From assembly GCA_012840975.1 (NCBI GenBank), contig DUVP01000035.1, positions 42,946-106,945 on the forward strand: a stretch of DNA of 64,000 nt, read 5' to 3'. Below the pieces are notes generated by a model, which did not search any database, was not told where the DNA came from, and was given only the letters and a program-made list of their open reading frames with translations. Origin of the DNA: Mogibacterium sp. Its GTDB lineage: Bacteria > Bacillota > Clostridia > Peptostreptococcales > Anaerovoracaceae. The translations under genes and the position numbers were made by a program. This document shows, in pieces, positions 48,236-57,320 of the stretch (position 1 is the first letter of the stretch; each line of letters starts with the position of its first letter).

Positions 48236-48481
48236 TTACAGCTCTCTGAGAATCAGAATAGTCACTCCCAGATTGTCTCCGGGCTGTATTCGTTTCACCT
48301 TAGGATGATATTTGTATTCATCTGTTATCATATTCTTTATACTTGTTCCTCTATTATATCCATGCACAAGTTTAATTTGATATGTCGTTTCATCCGCGTT
48401 CTTAAGTGTCCGATCAATGACTTTAATTGCCTCATCTGTATACAAGCCGTGCAGATCTACAGTAATTATCGGGTTTCCCAT
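48236..48481 (-). CDS. Small Smr-domain protein
   Basis: 81 residues from ATG 48481 (AGAGG upstream); the longer frame overlaps the DUF1858 gene. It contains the Smr signature VDLHGLYTDEAI and KLVHGYNRGTSIKNMI. Smr domains are DNA or RNA nicking folds related to the MutS2 C-terminus; here it stands alone. It follows the DUF1858 gene by 28 bp in the trk operon. Specific role unknown. Confidence 0.85.
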   Translation of the reverse strand: MGNPIITVDLHGLYTDEAIKVIDRTLKNADETTYQIKLVHGYNRGTSIKNMITDEYKYHPKVKRIQPGDNLGVTILILREL

Positions 48482-48509
48482 GACTAACCTCTTTTCAGTA
48501 TTGGTATTG

Positions 48510-48704
48510 TTAGGCTTCGAGTGCGTCGTTAAGAGCCTTGAGCAGCTGCTCCGCATCCAATCCATGAACAGCGGCTGCCTGCTCTATAGACTCTCCCTGC
48601 GATGCCGGACAGCCTATACACATCATCCCATTTGCAAAGAATGTACGAATAAGTTCAGGATACTGCTCTATAACTTCAGCAATAATCATATCTTTAGTAA
48701 TCAA
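48510..48704 (-). CDS. DUF1858-domain protein
   Basis: 64 residues. A TTG start at 48704 is proposed: AAAGGAG stands 5 bases before it, and the product then begins MITKDMIIAEVIEQYPEL like other family members. An in-frame ATG at 48719 would place the site inside the coding sequence. The domain has GMMCIGCPASQGESIE with the CxxC pair that in this family is often fused or adjacent to hybrid-cluster or redox proteins. First gene of the operon with Smr, trkA and trkH. Function unknown. Confidence 0.85.
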   Translation of the reverse strand: MITKDMIIAEVIEQYPELIRTFFANGMMCIGCPASQGESIEQAAAVHGLDAEQLLKALNDALEA

Positions 48705-48751
48705 TTTTTCTCCTTTCAATTACCTCTCCGGTCTATTTTAATTGCAAGACC

Positions 48752-48782
48752 AGTATATCTTTGCCTGTTGCATATTGCAACA
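48752..48782 (-). promoter_or_regulatory. Promoter and overlapping operator of the DUF1858-trk operon
   Basis: Minus strand: TTGCAA (48775-48780), 17 bases, TATACT (48752-48757). The -35 box lies within a perfect 17-bp palindrome TGTTGCATATTGCAACA (48766-48782). Binding there would block the polymerase, so a repressor is most likely. The regulator is not identified. Confidence 0.65.
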
Positions 48783-48840
48783 TTTAAGCATCCATAAATT
48801 TCCTGCTAATAGTACCGCCTTCTTACAGTAAAATCAAGTA

Positions 48841-48886
48841 AAATCCAAGCATTTGCCTAGTATATAAATCCAAGCGTTTGCCTAGT
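48841..48886. repeat. Two 21-bp direct repeats in the trk/ppx divergent region
   Basis: Copies at 48841-48861 and 48866-48886, 25 bp apart, differ at one position; core CCAAGCRTTTGCCTAG. They lie about 60 bp beyond the trk operon promoter and 150 bp before ppx. Each copy has a weak internal dyad (AAGC...GCCT). They are likely protein-binding sites for one or both divergent units. The rest of the 330-bp gap shows no gene. Confidence 0.6.
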
Positions 48887-49034
48887 GTTCTATATTATTC
48901 TAATTTGAACAATTTGATATTTTTATTTATCTTCATTGAAAGTTTACATAAGTTTTGCTTTAAACTGCCCTAAAACTTTACAAAAAGACGATAGAATAAT
49001 AAGGAGACTTTTATTATTCGGAAGGAAATTTAAT

Positions 49035-49970
49035 ATGAAACACGCACTGATAGATATCGGATCAAACTCGATGCGCTTAACTATGTATGAAATAGAAGAC
49101 GGTTCCTTCAAGCTTCTTTTTAAGGAAAAGATAATGGCAGGCCTTGCAGGATATGTTGAAAATAATATTCTTACGAGAGACGGAATCAAACGAGCCTACT
49201 CCGGACTTCTTGACTTCAAAGAAACCTTGGAGTGTCTGGGCTCACCCGATACATCAGTTTTCGCTACAGCATCTTTGAGAAACATACATAACACCGACGA
49301 AGCTATAGCAACAATAAATTCAGCTACAGGATACGACATTGAGATAATAGGAGACAAAGAAGAGGCCTTGCTTGGATATATGGGTGTTATGCATGATGTT
49401 GATATTGATGACGGTGCATTTGTCGACATAGGTGGTGCAAGCACGGAAATTGTCTCTTTTAACGATAGAACACCTGTCAATGTAGGTGCTTTTTCTATCG
49501 GATCGTTGAGCATATATAGGGAATTTGTTAAAAAAATTATTCCGGGAGGATCTTCTCTTAAAAGAATCCGTAAGGAAATAGCCCGGGAAATAAATATTAG
49601 AGGAGAATTCCCGTTTGATACACGCACCCCTGTAGTCGGCGTTGGAGGAACCTCAAGAGCAATCCTTAGACTGGGGAAAAAAATGTTCAATCTTGATGAT
49701 GACTGCTCCGCTATAACATCAAATCAGCTTCATGTTTTAAACGATTTTCTTTGTAGCGGCAGTAAAGTTGCAATAAATATGATATTAAGAACTGAGCCTG
49801 AAAGAATACATACGATAGTTCCGGGGATAATGATAATGACTCACATATTCGAGCAGTTCCAGGCTAAAGAATTGCTTGTCAGTAAATACGGTGTAAGAGA
49901 GGGATATTTATGTCAAAAGATATTGAAAAACGAGCCAATCAATACCAATATACTCAGAACAGAGAATTAA
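49035..49970 (+). CDS. ppx: Exopolyphosphatase / guanosine pentaphosphate phosphatase family
   Basis: 311 residues from ATG 49035 (GGAAGGAA upstream); an earlier in-frame ATG at 48936 lacks a site. ASKHA-fold motifs: ALIDIGSNSMRLTMYEI (phosphate loop 1) and AFVDIGGASTEIVSF (loop 2), then PVVGVGGTSRAI. It removes phosphate from polyphosphate ends or from pppGpp. The last 61 bp overlap ppk, so synthesis and breakdown of polyphosphate are tightly linked. Confidence 0.92.
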   Translation: MKHALIDIGSNSMRLTMYEIEDGSFKLLFKEKIMAGLAGYVENNILTRDGIKRAYSGLLDFKETLECLGSPDTSVFATASLRNIHNTDEAIATINSATGYDIEIIGDKEEALLGYMGVMHDVDIDDGAFVDIGGASTEIVSFNDRTPVNVGAFSIGSLSIYREFVKKIIPGGSSLKRIRKEIAREINIRGEFPFDTRTPVVGVGGTSRAILRLGKKMFNLDDDCSAITSNQLHVLNDFLCSGSKVAINMILRTEPERIHTIVPGIMIMTHIFEQFQAKELLVSKYGVREGYLCQKILKNEPINTNILRTEN

Positions 49971-52054
49971 GTTGGCTACGCTTCAATCAGAGAGTTCTTG
50001 AAGAAGCGGGAGATGAGGAAACCCCACTGCTTGAGAGGATAAAATTCGTTGCTATATTTTCCAGCAACCTGGATGAATTTTTTATGGTCAGAGTCGGAAG
50101 TCTTTTCGACCTTTCTTTAGTTTCGCCCAAAGAAATCGACAATAAAAGCGGGATGTCTCCTGAAGAGCAGATCCAAAAAATATATAATACGATTCCGGGA
50201 CTCATCAAACAAAAAAATCAGATATATTTCAAAATAATGTCTGAGCTGGATTACCATGGTATAAAGGACCTTTCATTCAACGAACTAAGTGCATCTGAAC
50301 AGAAATTTGTCAATCAGTATTTTCAGACGAGAATACTTCCGATTCTTTCCCCGATTATAATCGGGCATTATCACCCTATTCCGCATTTGATCAACAAATC
50401 TCTTCATATATCTTCTTTGCTTAAGGACAAGAAGGGGCGTTCGGCAATAGGATTCATACCTGTTCCGGACTCCCTTCCTCCTTATATTCGTCTTCCGGGT
50501 AACGAGTTTCGATATATAAGGACAGAGAACATAATACTTCAATGGGCACCTGTGCTTTTCGGCTCATACAAGGTAAAAGAGTCCTGCGTCTTAAGTATTA
50601 CCAGAAATGCCGATATAAGTTTTGACATGGAAAAGCTTGAAGACAGAGAAGATAACATTAAGAGCATAATGAAGAAACTTCTTAAAAAAAGAGATTATCT
50701 GGCAATCGTGCGCCTTGAGATAAGCTGCCCTCTATCTGAAGATTTCAGTGAATTGCTGTTCAGCACTATTAATGTTGAAAAAAGGCAGGTTTATATAGAT
50801 TCATGTCCCCTGATTATGAAATATGTTTTTGAGATGGCATCGGAACTTCCAGAAAGCAAAGCTGCTCCTCTGCTATATACACCTTATGAATCCAGATGGC
50901 CTGAAGATATCAGTCATGATCAAAGCATGATCGAGCAAATACGAAACAAGGACAGACTCCTGTTCTATCCGTTCGACAGCGTGGAGCCCTTCCTGCGCCT
51001 TCTCAGCGAAGCTGCAGAGCGACCTGATGTTCTTTCAATCAAAATCACGATATACAGACTTGCCTCTTCCTCAAGAATAGCCCAGATACTTGCCCGTGCA
51101 GCCGAAAACGGCAAAGAGGTCATCGTGCTTATGGAACTGCGCGCCAGATTTGACGAGGAAAATAATATTTCCTGGTCGAACATGCTTGAAAGTGCCGGAT
51201 GTCAGGTGATTTACGGAATGGCGGATTTTAAATGTCATAGCAAGATATGTCTGATTACATTAAAAGGAAGGGGCAATATGAATTACATAACCCAAGTCGG
51301 TACGGGGAATTACAATGAAAGCACTAATGCAATGTATACCGATCTGAGTATAATGACGGCTTCCCAGGAGATTGGGGAAGACGGAGCCGCTTTTTTCAGA
51401 AATATGCTTGTGAATAATCTTGACGGCGATTACAAGCAGCTTCTTGTTGCTCCAAATAAAATGAAGACTAATCTGTGCGACCTTATTGATAAGCAAATTA
51501 AAAAAGGACGTGAGGGATACATATGCATAAAAGCAAATTCAATTACGGAGCGCACTATTATTGACAAGCTTATGGAAGCTTCCCGGGCAGGTGTTGAAAT
51601 CCAACTGATAATCCGCGGGATATGCTGCATACTTCCCGGTATACCGGAATATACAGACAACATACAGGTTAGCAGCATAGTCGGAAGATACCTGGAGCAT
51701 GCAAGAATCTACTGTTTCGGCAAAGGAGAAGAATCTGAATACTTTATTTCTTCGGCGGATCTTATGACAAGAAACCTTAATCGTCGTGTTGAAATAGCGT
51801 GTCCTGTCTTTGACCGCGATTTATGCGATCAGTTAAGATGGATACTCGATATTCAACTTCAGGATAATGTAAAAGCAAGCTTTGTTATGTCTGACGGTGT
51901 ATATGTAAGAAAAGAAAGCACTTCTGCACTTTCTTGCAACAGCCAGAATCATTTTATGGAGTTTTCTTCTCATAAAGAACCCGTACCTGAAGCTGTCAGC
52001 ATTCCTTTTTCTGAAAAGGTTGCTTGTTTTTTCAAAAATTTGTTTTATAAATAA
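49910..52054 (+). CDS. ppk: Polyphosphate kinase 1
   Basis: 714 residues, reversibly polymerises ATP gamma-phosphate into polyphosphate. N-terminal YTQNRELSWLRFNQRVLEEA is diagnostic. The catalytic histidine that is phosphorylated lies in FKCHSKICLI and a second conserved histidine in LEHARIYCFG; metal-site arginines and SADLMTRNLNRRVEI follow. Starts within ppx (GAGAGG upstream of ATG 49910). Confidence 0.97.
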   Translation: MSKDIEKRANQYQYTQNRELSWLRFNQRVLEEAGDEETPLLERIKFVAIFSSNLDEFFMVRVGSLFDLSLVSPKEIDNKSGMSPEEQIQKIYNTIPGLIKQKNQIYFKIMSELDYHGIKDLSFNELSASEQKFVNQYFQTRILPILSPIIIGHYHPIPHLINKSLHISSLLKDKKGRSAIGFIPVPDSLPPYIRLPGNEFRYIRTENIILQWAPVLFGSYKVKESCVLSITRNADISFDMEKLEDREDNIKSIMKKLLKKRDYLAIVRLEISCPLSEDFSELLFSTINVEKRQVYIDSCPLIMKYVFEMASELPESKAAPLLYTPYESRWPEDISHDQSMIEQIRNKDRLLFYPFDSVEPFLRLLSEAAERPDVLSIKITIYRLASSSRIAQILARAAENGKEVIVLMELRARFDEENNISWSNMLESAGCQVIYGMADFKCHSKICLITLKGRGNMNYITQVGTGNYNESTNAMYTDLSIMTASQEIGEDGAAFFRNMLVNNLDGDYKQLLVAPNKMKTNLCDLIDKQIKKGREGYICIKANSITERTIIDKLMEASRAGVEIQLIIRGICCILPGIPEYTDNIQVSSIVGRYLEHARIYCFGKGEESEYFISSADLMTRNLNRRVEIACPVFDRDLCDQLRWILDIQLQDNVKASFVMSDGVYVRKESTSALSCNSQNHFMEFSSHKEPVPEAVSIPFSEKVACFFKNLFYK

Positions 52055-52064
52055 AAGTTAATTA

Positions 52065-52094
52065 ATAAAATCCCATAATGGGATTTTATTTTTC
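52065..52094 (+). terminator. Terminator of ppx-ppk
   Basis: ATAAAATCCC / GGGATTTTAT stem with a 5-base loop, then TTTTT, starting 11 bp after the ppk stop. Confidence 0.85.
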
Positions 52095-52148
52095 TGATGG
52101 TTAAGCCTATAACCTGTTTATTTTTATCATATTTATGGACTTTTGTGG

Positions 52149-52207
52149 TATAATTTGCCTGTAAATTCATAAAGTAGCCGACAGTATATCTTTAGAGTCA
52201 GGCTACT
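52149..52207 (+). promoter_or_regulatory. Extended -10 promoter and leader hairpin of the DUF2156 gene
   Basis: TGGTATAAT gives an extended -10 (TATAAT 52149-52154); no clear -35. In the resulting ~60-nt leader AGTAGCC (52173-52179) pairs with GGCTACT (52201-52207), ending 7 bases before the GGAGGAG ribosome binding site. Confidence 0.55.
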
Positions 52208-52223
52208 GATAAACGGAGGAGAT

Positions 52224-53153
52224 ATGACCTGCTGGAAAGAAATAGAACTTAGCGACCGAAAACAAGTGAACGATATTTTATGTGCAAGCGGCTGCCATGG
52301 GGCGGACTACAGCTTTGCCAATTTATATATTTGGAGGCATGCTTATAAGCCTGTGTTTTGTACTAAAGGTCAAAGGATTATTGTCGGTATGCCGCATTAT
52401 AAACTATATGCGTACCCGAAAGGTGCCGGCGATTTGAGACCCTCTATGGAATTCCTTCTTGATGAAGCTCACAAAAACAATCATAAATTAAAGATTCGAG
52501 GTTTGACCGACAAAACTCTTGAAGAATTTCTTCCTCTATACGGGAATTCATTTGAAATAACCGAAGACAGAGACAGTGCCGATTATATATACACTGCGGA
52601 CAAGCTTACCAACCTTCCGGGGCGTAAGCTTTCCTCTAAGAGAAATCACATCAATAAATTTCTGAGAAACGGCAGCTGGGAGTTTCATCCGGTAGTAGCC
52701 GCATCCTGTGCAAGTCGCTCCTCTTTTGATCTTCCTGAAGGTCAGGTTGCATCTTTGGCTGAGGCAAAAGCTTTTGTAAATGAGTTTTATCAAGAAAAAG
52801 CCGACCCTGAACTCAAGGAAGAATCTCTTGCAATCAAGGAAATGTTCGACAATTATGAATCCCTTGGTTTTCTCGGAGGTTTACTTTATCAAAACGAACA
52901 ACCTGTCGCTTTTACAGCCGGCACCAGACTCGATGACGAGGTCTTCGATATCCATTTTGAAAAGGCTTTGCCGGGAGTTGAAGGGGCATACCCTATGGTA
53001 AACCGTGAATTTGCAAGACTGGTAGTTGAAACTATACCGGAAATCAGTCACTTTAACCGTGAGGAAGATATGGGAATTCCGGGACTTAGAAAAGCCAAAG
53101 AAAGCTATCATCCCGACATACTTCTTATGAAATATTTTGCAACCGAAAAGTAA
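52224..53153 (+). CDS. DUF2156 (phosphatidylglycerol lysyltransferase C-terminal-like) protein
   Basis: 309 residues, two tandem GNAT-like folds without membrane part. Landmarks are DYSFANLYIWRHAY near residue 30, GRKLSSKRNHINKFLRNG near 137, and an ending with NREEDMGIPGLRKAKESYHP. Family members resemble the transferase domain of MprF/FmhA-type enzymes that use aminoacyl-tRNA, but the soluble short form has no proven substrate. The GNAT gene follows 10 bp downstream. Confidence 0.85.
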   Translation: MTCWKEIELSDRKQVNDILCASGCHGADYSFANLYIWRHAYKPVFCTKGQRIIVGMPHYKLYAYPKGAGDLRPSMEFLLDEAHKNNHKLKIRGLTDKTLEEFLPLYGNSFEITEDRDSADYIYTADKLTNLPGRKLSSKRNHINKFLRNGSWEFHPVVAASCASRSSFDLPEGQVASLAEAKAFVNEFYQEKADPELKEESLAIKEMFDNYESLGFLGGLLYQNEQPVAFTAGTRLDDEVFDIHFEKALPGVEGAYPMVNREFARLVVETIPEISHFNREEDMGIPGLRKAKESYHPDILLMKYFATEK

Positions 53154-53163
53154 ACAAATATGT

Positions 53164-53988
53164 ATGTACGAGATTAAAAAAACTGAAACTAAAAATGAAT
53201 ATGAAGGGCTTCGTTCTCTATGGTGTCAAACCTTCGGCGACAGCCCTGATTTTGTTGACAAGCTTTACGATATTCTGCAGGCAAAAGGTTATATCGCCCT
53301 CGATGAGGAAGGCTCTGTTTTGTCTTCCCTCACTTTATACGAGTGCGGTAATTACCACGGGAAAAATGTTTTTGTCAGTTATGCGATCTGCACAGAACCC
53401 GAAGCCAGAGGCCAGGGCATAGCCGGTGCACTCACTAAGCATGTTAGAGATCTGGTCATTGCTGACGGTCATTTATCCATTCTATCGCCGGCGGAAGAAT
53501 CCCTTATAAAATTCTATTCAGGCCTCGATTACGAGCCTTATTTCTTCAGTGAAGAAATTCTTCTGAATACATCAAATTTTAACGGACTTAAAGCTATTAT
53601 CCAGCCACTTTCTCCTTCTGAGTACAGCGAGTATCGTGAGATCTTTCTTGCAGACACTCCCCATATACAAATAAGCAAGAATTTACTGAATTTTATCGAC
53701 GAAGACAATTCGGATGCTTCAGGCTTTCTCCTGATTAATCAGGGGGATGCTGTTTGCACACTGTCCGCAACATCTACGGAAGGTTTTTATATTTCAGAAT
53801 TACTGGTAAATCCTTTACTTAAAAATCTTTCATCCGAAATCGATGAAGAGATTGCACGCAGTATAGCCGTAGCTTATGGTGCAGACCATGTTCGCTACCG
53901 TAAACCCGGCAACCGATATTGTCAGTCTATGCTGGCAGGCCTCGCATCAGACTCCGATATTGCCTATTTCGGATTTCCTATGGATTAA
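53164..53988 (+). CDS. GNAT-family N-acetyltransferase
   Basis: 274 residues from ATG 53164; the alternative ATG 53137 lies in the preceding gene. The acetyl-CoA loop appears as TEPEARGQGIAGALTKHV (about 80-97), preceded by the VSYAICTEP strand. A second, divergent half (~150-274) resembles the SCP-like domain of Eis-type acetyltransferases. It forms a two-gene unit with the DUF2156 protein. Substrate unknown. Confidence 0.82.
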   Translation: MYEIKKTETKNEYEGLRSLWCQTFGDSPDFVDKLYDILQAKGYIALDEEGSVLSSLTLYECGNYHGKNVFVSYAICTEPEARGQGIAGALTKHVRDLVIADGHLSILSPAEESLIKFYSGLDYEPYFFSEEILLNTSNFNGLKAIIQPLSPSEYSEYREIFLADTPHIQISKNLLNFIDEDNSDASGFLLINQGDAVCTLSATSTEGFYISELLVNPLLKNLSSEIDEEIARSIAVAYGADHVRYRKPGNRYCQSMLAGLASDSDIAYFGFPMD

Positions 53989-54143
53989 AGGGTAGCTCTG
54001 ATTTAGCTGAATACAAGAACATTATTTATTATCGCAGTATTATTATCTGAAAAAATACTTTGTGATTCATGCTGCACATAGTATACTTAAAGACAATTTT
54101 TAATAGAATTTAAAAAAATAATATAAAGGAAGGTATATTTAAT

Positions 54144-54749
54144 ATGGAAATTGTTTGTTTGGATATGGAAGGTGTCCTCTTTCCCGAAATATGGATTGCT
54201 TTTAGTGAAGAAAGTGGTATACCCGAGCTGAAAAGAACTACTCGTGATGAACCTGACTATGATAAACTCATGAAATGGAGAATTTCTATTCTCAAAGAAC
54301 ATGGCTTGAAGCTCACAGATGTCCAGAATACAATTGCAAAAATACACCCGCTACCGGGAGCTAAAGAGTTTCTTGATGAACTAAGATCGATTACTCAGGC
54401 AGTGATTCTGAGCGATACTTTCGTTCAGTTTGCCAAACCTCTCATGAAGCAACTGGATTGGCCGGCACTATTCTGTAACGAATTGATTATTGATGAGGAA
54501 GGATTTATCAAAGAGGCAAAATTGAGATGTCAAAACACCAAGTTGACAACAGTTAAAGGTTTTCAGTACATGGGCTACGATACTATTGCAGTTGGTGACA
54601 GCTATAACGACCTGGATATGATTCTTGCGAGCAAGTCCGGTTTCCTTTTCAAATCTACAGAGCAAATTAAAGCTGACTATCCTCAGCTGCCTTCATATGA
54701 GGAGTTTGATGAATTGCTTAATGCAATCAAGTCAGTGCTTTCTAGATAG
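54144..54749 (+). CDS. thrH: Phosphoserine phosphatase / homoserine phosphotransferase
   Basis: 201 residues, HAD-superfamily. The N-terminal motif CLDMEGVLFPEIW has the nucleophile D7 and is characteristic of ThrH rather than SerB; RDEPDYDKLMKWR, VILSDTF (motif II) and VGDSYNDLDM (motif IV) follow. In Pseudomonas ThrH dephosphorylates phosphoserine and moves the phosphate to homoserine. Strong ribosome binding site (AAAGGAAGG) before ATG 54144. Confidence 0.9.
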   Translation: MEIVCLDMEGVLFPEIWIAFSEESGIPELKRTTRDEPDYDKLMKWRISILKEHGLKLTDVQNTIAKIHPLPGAKEFLDELRSITQAVILSDTFVQFAKPLMKQLDWPALFCNELIIDEEGFIKEAKLRCQNTKLTTVKGFQYMGYDTIAVGDSYNDLDMILASKSGFLFKSTEQIKADYPQLPSYEEFDELLNAIKSVLSR

Positions 54750-54756
54750 CAAAATA

Positions 54757-56130
54757 TTATATTATACTGTTTCGAAGTTTAAAATCGGCAATGAGAGCAG
54801 ACCGGCTGGAAAAGCCGGTTTTTTTGAATATATTCCCTGCGTGAAATTTCACCGTACTTTCGGTAATGAACAGAGCACCAGCTATTTCAGTATTTGACAT
54901 ACCTTGCACTATAAGATTGAAAATCTCCTGCTCTCGAGGTGACAAGTTAAAACGATTCGCATATTCCAGCAATCGCTGCTTTTCCATCTCTTCTACATTG
55001 ACAATAGTGGAATAAAGCTTTTGATACAGAGAAAAGAACAGAACTATTACAAGTGCAAAAACTATGCCCGAAACCAATACAAGCGGGATGCCGGTCAGAA
55101 AACTTGCACCGAGAGTACCTGTGGCTTCCCCCAGCCGACCCGCTAAAAGCCCGACTACTGCAAGTCCGGGAAGTCCTCTTTTTGCTGAGATATCGGAGAA
55201 TACGAGGATACGATATGCCGACCAGAATCCAAGAAACAGGTAAGCAGCCATCCACATTATACTTTCTCCGAAAACACTGTTGCCAAGTGTCAATGCCGCA
55301 AAAGGAAATGCCAGTGCCGCCAGACAGCAAATTGCCCCCCAGCGCCGACTTTTGTCGCTGACAAGACCGGCAATTATCAAACCCAATGCATAAAACGTAC
55401 GTGTAAATTCTATATATACATTGCCGGGAGTATTCTTGAGCGGAAAAGAAAATCCGAGCGTATTCTGCAGTGACAGAAGAAAAAGGACCGCTGCAGCTAA
55501 ATATATAATCTTATTATCGAATCCGGTAGCTTGTTGCTCCGGTTTATTCTCTTTTTTAATCGGACATGACAGATGCCGTAAAAGGATAAGAGATCCGGCG
55601 GCAAGTATTGCCACTGCATAAAAGCTGAAACTGCTCCAAAGGAATTTTGTACCCATAGGCAATGACAACAACCAAGTGCCTATACTGCCGAAAGCATAGG
55701 CAGCACCAAACACAATCCCTCGGCGCTGTTGTGGTATATCCGTTGCCAGCCTTGTCAGATAACAGCCTGAAAGAACCCCTATCGATATATTCATTAGCAA
55801 TCCGCTAATAATTATTATTGATAGAGAAGTTGAAAATACAGCAGTCGCAGTACAGGCAACTATTATTATAGTAGTCCAAAAAGGAAGTATGCGATCACCG
55901 GCAATCATAGAGTGCTTTGTGAAAAGAAAACTGACAATCCCGATACCGAAAGCCTGACAGACATAGTACATCCCGCAGACCAGCAGATTCACTGTCTCCC
56001 CTTCTAAAAAATGAAGCAGGCGGTAAGACTGTACAATATATGCTGTTCCCGTCCAAAGAAAGCCGAACCCGATAAGTGCAATGAAATAGAGATATTTATT
56101 TTCTTCTATATGCATAACTCCGTTTTTCAT
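54757..56130 (-). CDS. MFS-like 12-TM membrane protein fused to a LuxR-type HTH
   Basis: 457 residues. Residues ~10-375 form about 12 hydrophobic helices resembling a major-facilitator fold. The last ~60 residues are a GerE/LuxR DNA-binding domain (LSPREQEIFNLIVQGMSNTEIA, TESTVKFHAGNIFKK). Such membrane-embedded LuxR regulators are frequent in anaerobic Actinobacteria and Clostridia and are thought to sense a ligand with the membrane part. GGAGG is upstream of ATG 56130. Divergent from the wall protein at 56367, its most likely target. The 3' end contains the thrH terminator. Confidence 0.85.
   Translation of the reverse strand: MKNGVMHIEENKYLYFIALIGFGFLWTGTAYIVQSYRLLHFLEGETVNLLVCGMYYVCQAFGIGIVSFLFTKHSMIAGDRILPFWTTIIIVACTATAVFSTSLSIIIISGLLMNISIGVLSGCYLTRLATDIPQQRRGIVFGAAYAFGSIGTWLLSLPMGTKFLWSSFSFYAVAILAAGSLILLRHLSCPIKKENKPEQQATGFDNKIIYLAAAVLFLLSLQNTLGFSFPLKNTPGNVYIEFTRTFYALGLIIAGLVSDKSRRWGAICCLAALAFPFAALTLGNSVFGESIMWMAAYLFLGFWSAYRILVFSDISAKRGLPGLAVVGLLAGRLGEATGTLGASFLTGIPLVLVSGIVFALVIVLFFSLYQKLYSTIVNVEEMEKQRLLEYANRFNLSPREQEIFNLIVQGMSNTEIAGALFITESTVKFHAGNIFKKTGFSSRSALIADFKLRNSII
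54801..54825 (+). terminator. thrH terminator inside the convergent LuxR gene
   Basis: ACCGGCT-GGAA-AGCCGGT stem followed by TTTTTT, 52 bp after the thrH stop but within the coding sequence of the opposite-strand regulator. Confidence 0.85.
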
Positions 56131-56366
56131 CCTTTGCCTCCTCCGACAAATACTTCTTTGTTATTCATACCATACAGAAGGTTTTTTTCCAAGAATAAAC
56201 CTTGAAATAAAGCTACCTATACTAAAACTATCCCCTCATTTTGGATCTCTATGCCTTTTTCGGCTTTAAAATATAATTCTAATCGCCTATACTTAACGAA
56301 ACGTGATACTGTGGAATATTTTTTTGACAACTTTCAGGAAAAAACAATGTAAAGGAGATCATCAAT

Positions 56367-57280
56367 ATGAAACGGCTAAAAAATCATGCCTTCTACTTCT
56401 CATCATAGCATTTTTTATAGCTATATTCCCTGTTGGAACCTTTGCCGGTGTGACAGATCCCGGTGGCGGTTATGCCGGACAGGAAACAGCGCCAGCTGTG
56501 TATATTACAATCTACGATTTAACAGCAGATAAACCTGATGCGAATTATTACACAAATCCACCAAATGTAGAAGATACGTTTGAAGTGACTTTGACACCTG
56601 ACACCGGATTTTCTCTTCCGGAATCTATCACAGTACAAAGAGAAAATTCTGAAACCGGATCAATGGGGGAGTTTGAATATACTCCGGACACGCATTATAC
56701 TTATAATTCGACTTCCGGAGAAGTTGTCATTTTTGGCTCAACATTGAGAGAAATGTTTTTTGATGCTTCCGGTGAAAAATACGACCCTCCTCATCCGATA
56801 AGAATCATGGCTGCAGGTGTCTCAGGCACATCAACATTTTCAATTTCTGTCACACAAGGCACCAACGGAACAATCAGTCCTGCCTCCGTAACCGGTATAA
56901 AGAAAGGCGATGATTTAACATTTACTATAACTCCGGATTCCGGATTCCAAATTGCCGGAGTATTAGTTGACGGTACAAGCGTAGGTAATGTAAGTTCTTA
57001 TACCTTCAGCAACATTACTTCCAATCACACAATTACAGCTCTTTTTGAAGAAGCTTCAGGAGGCTCTGATCCGTCTGATTCGAACGATTCATCCGATTCA
57101 AATGGTTCATCCGATTCATCCGGTTCGTCCGATTCATCTGAGATATCTGTTTCTTCAAATGATTCGGATGATGATATCCCGAAGACCGGAGACAGCTTCT
57201 CATTGTTTTTCTGGCTGATGTGCGGTATTTCATCAGCAGGTATTACGAGGATTATTATGATACGAAAAAAGTTTCTTTAA
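56367..57280 (+). pseudogene. Cell-wall-anchored (IPKTG) protein with an N-terminal frameshift
   Basis: ATG 56367 has an ideal AAAGGAG site, but this frame ends after 13 codons. One extra A in the A6 run at 56378-56383 would join MKRLKK to SCLLLLIIAFFIAIFPVGTFAG, a perfect signal peptide, and to the rest of the protein. As given, the main frame is open only from a GTG at 56303 that has no ribosome site. The mature protein has a ~125-residue unknown region, a divergent InlB B-repeat (SVTQGTNGTISPASV... ITALFEE), a serine/aspartate-rich linker, then IPKTGD, a hydrophobic helix and RKKFL. It may be phase-variable, a sequence error or a pseudogene. Confidence 0.7.
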
Positions 57281-57320
57281 ACCATCAACAGATAACTGCA
57301 AGAAATAATATTAAGAAATG

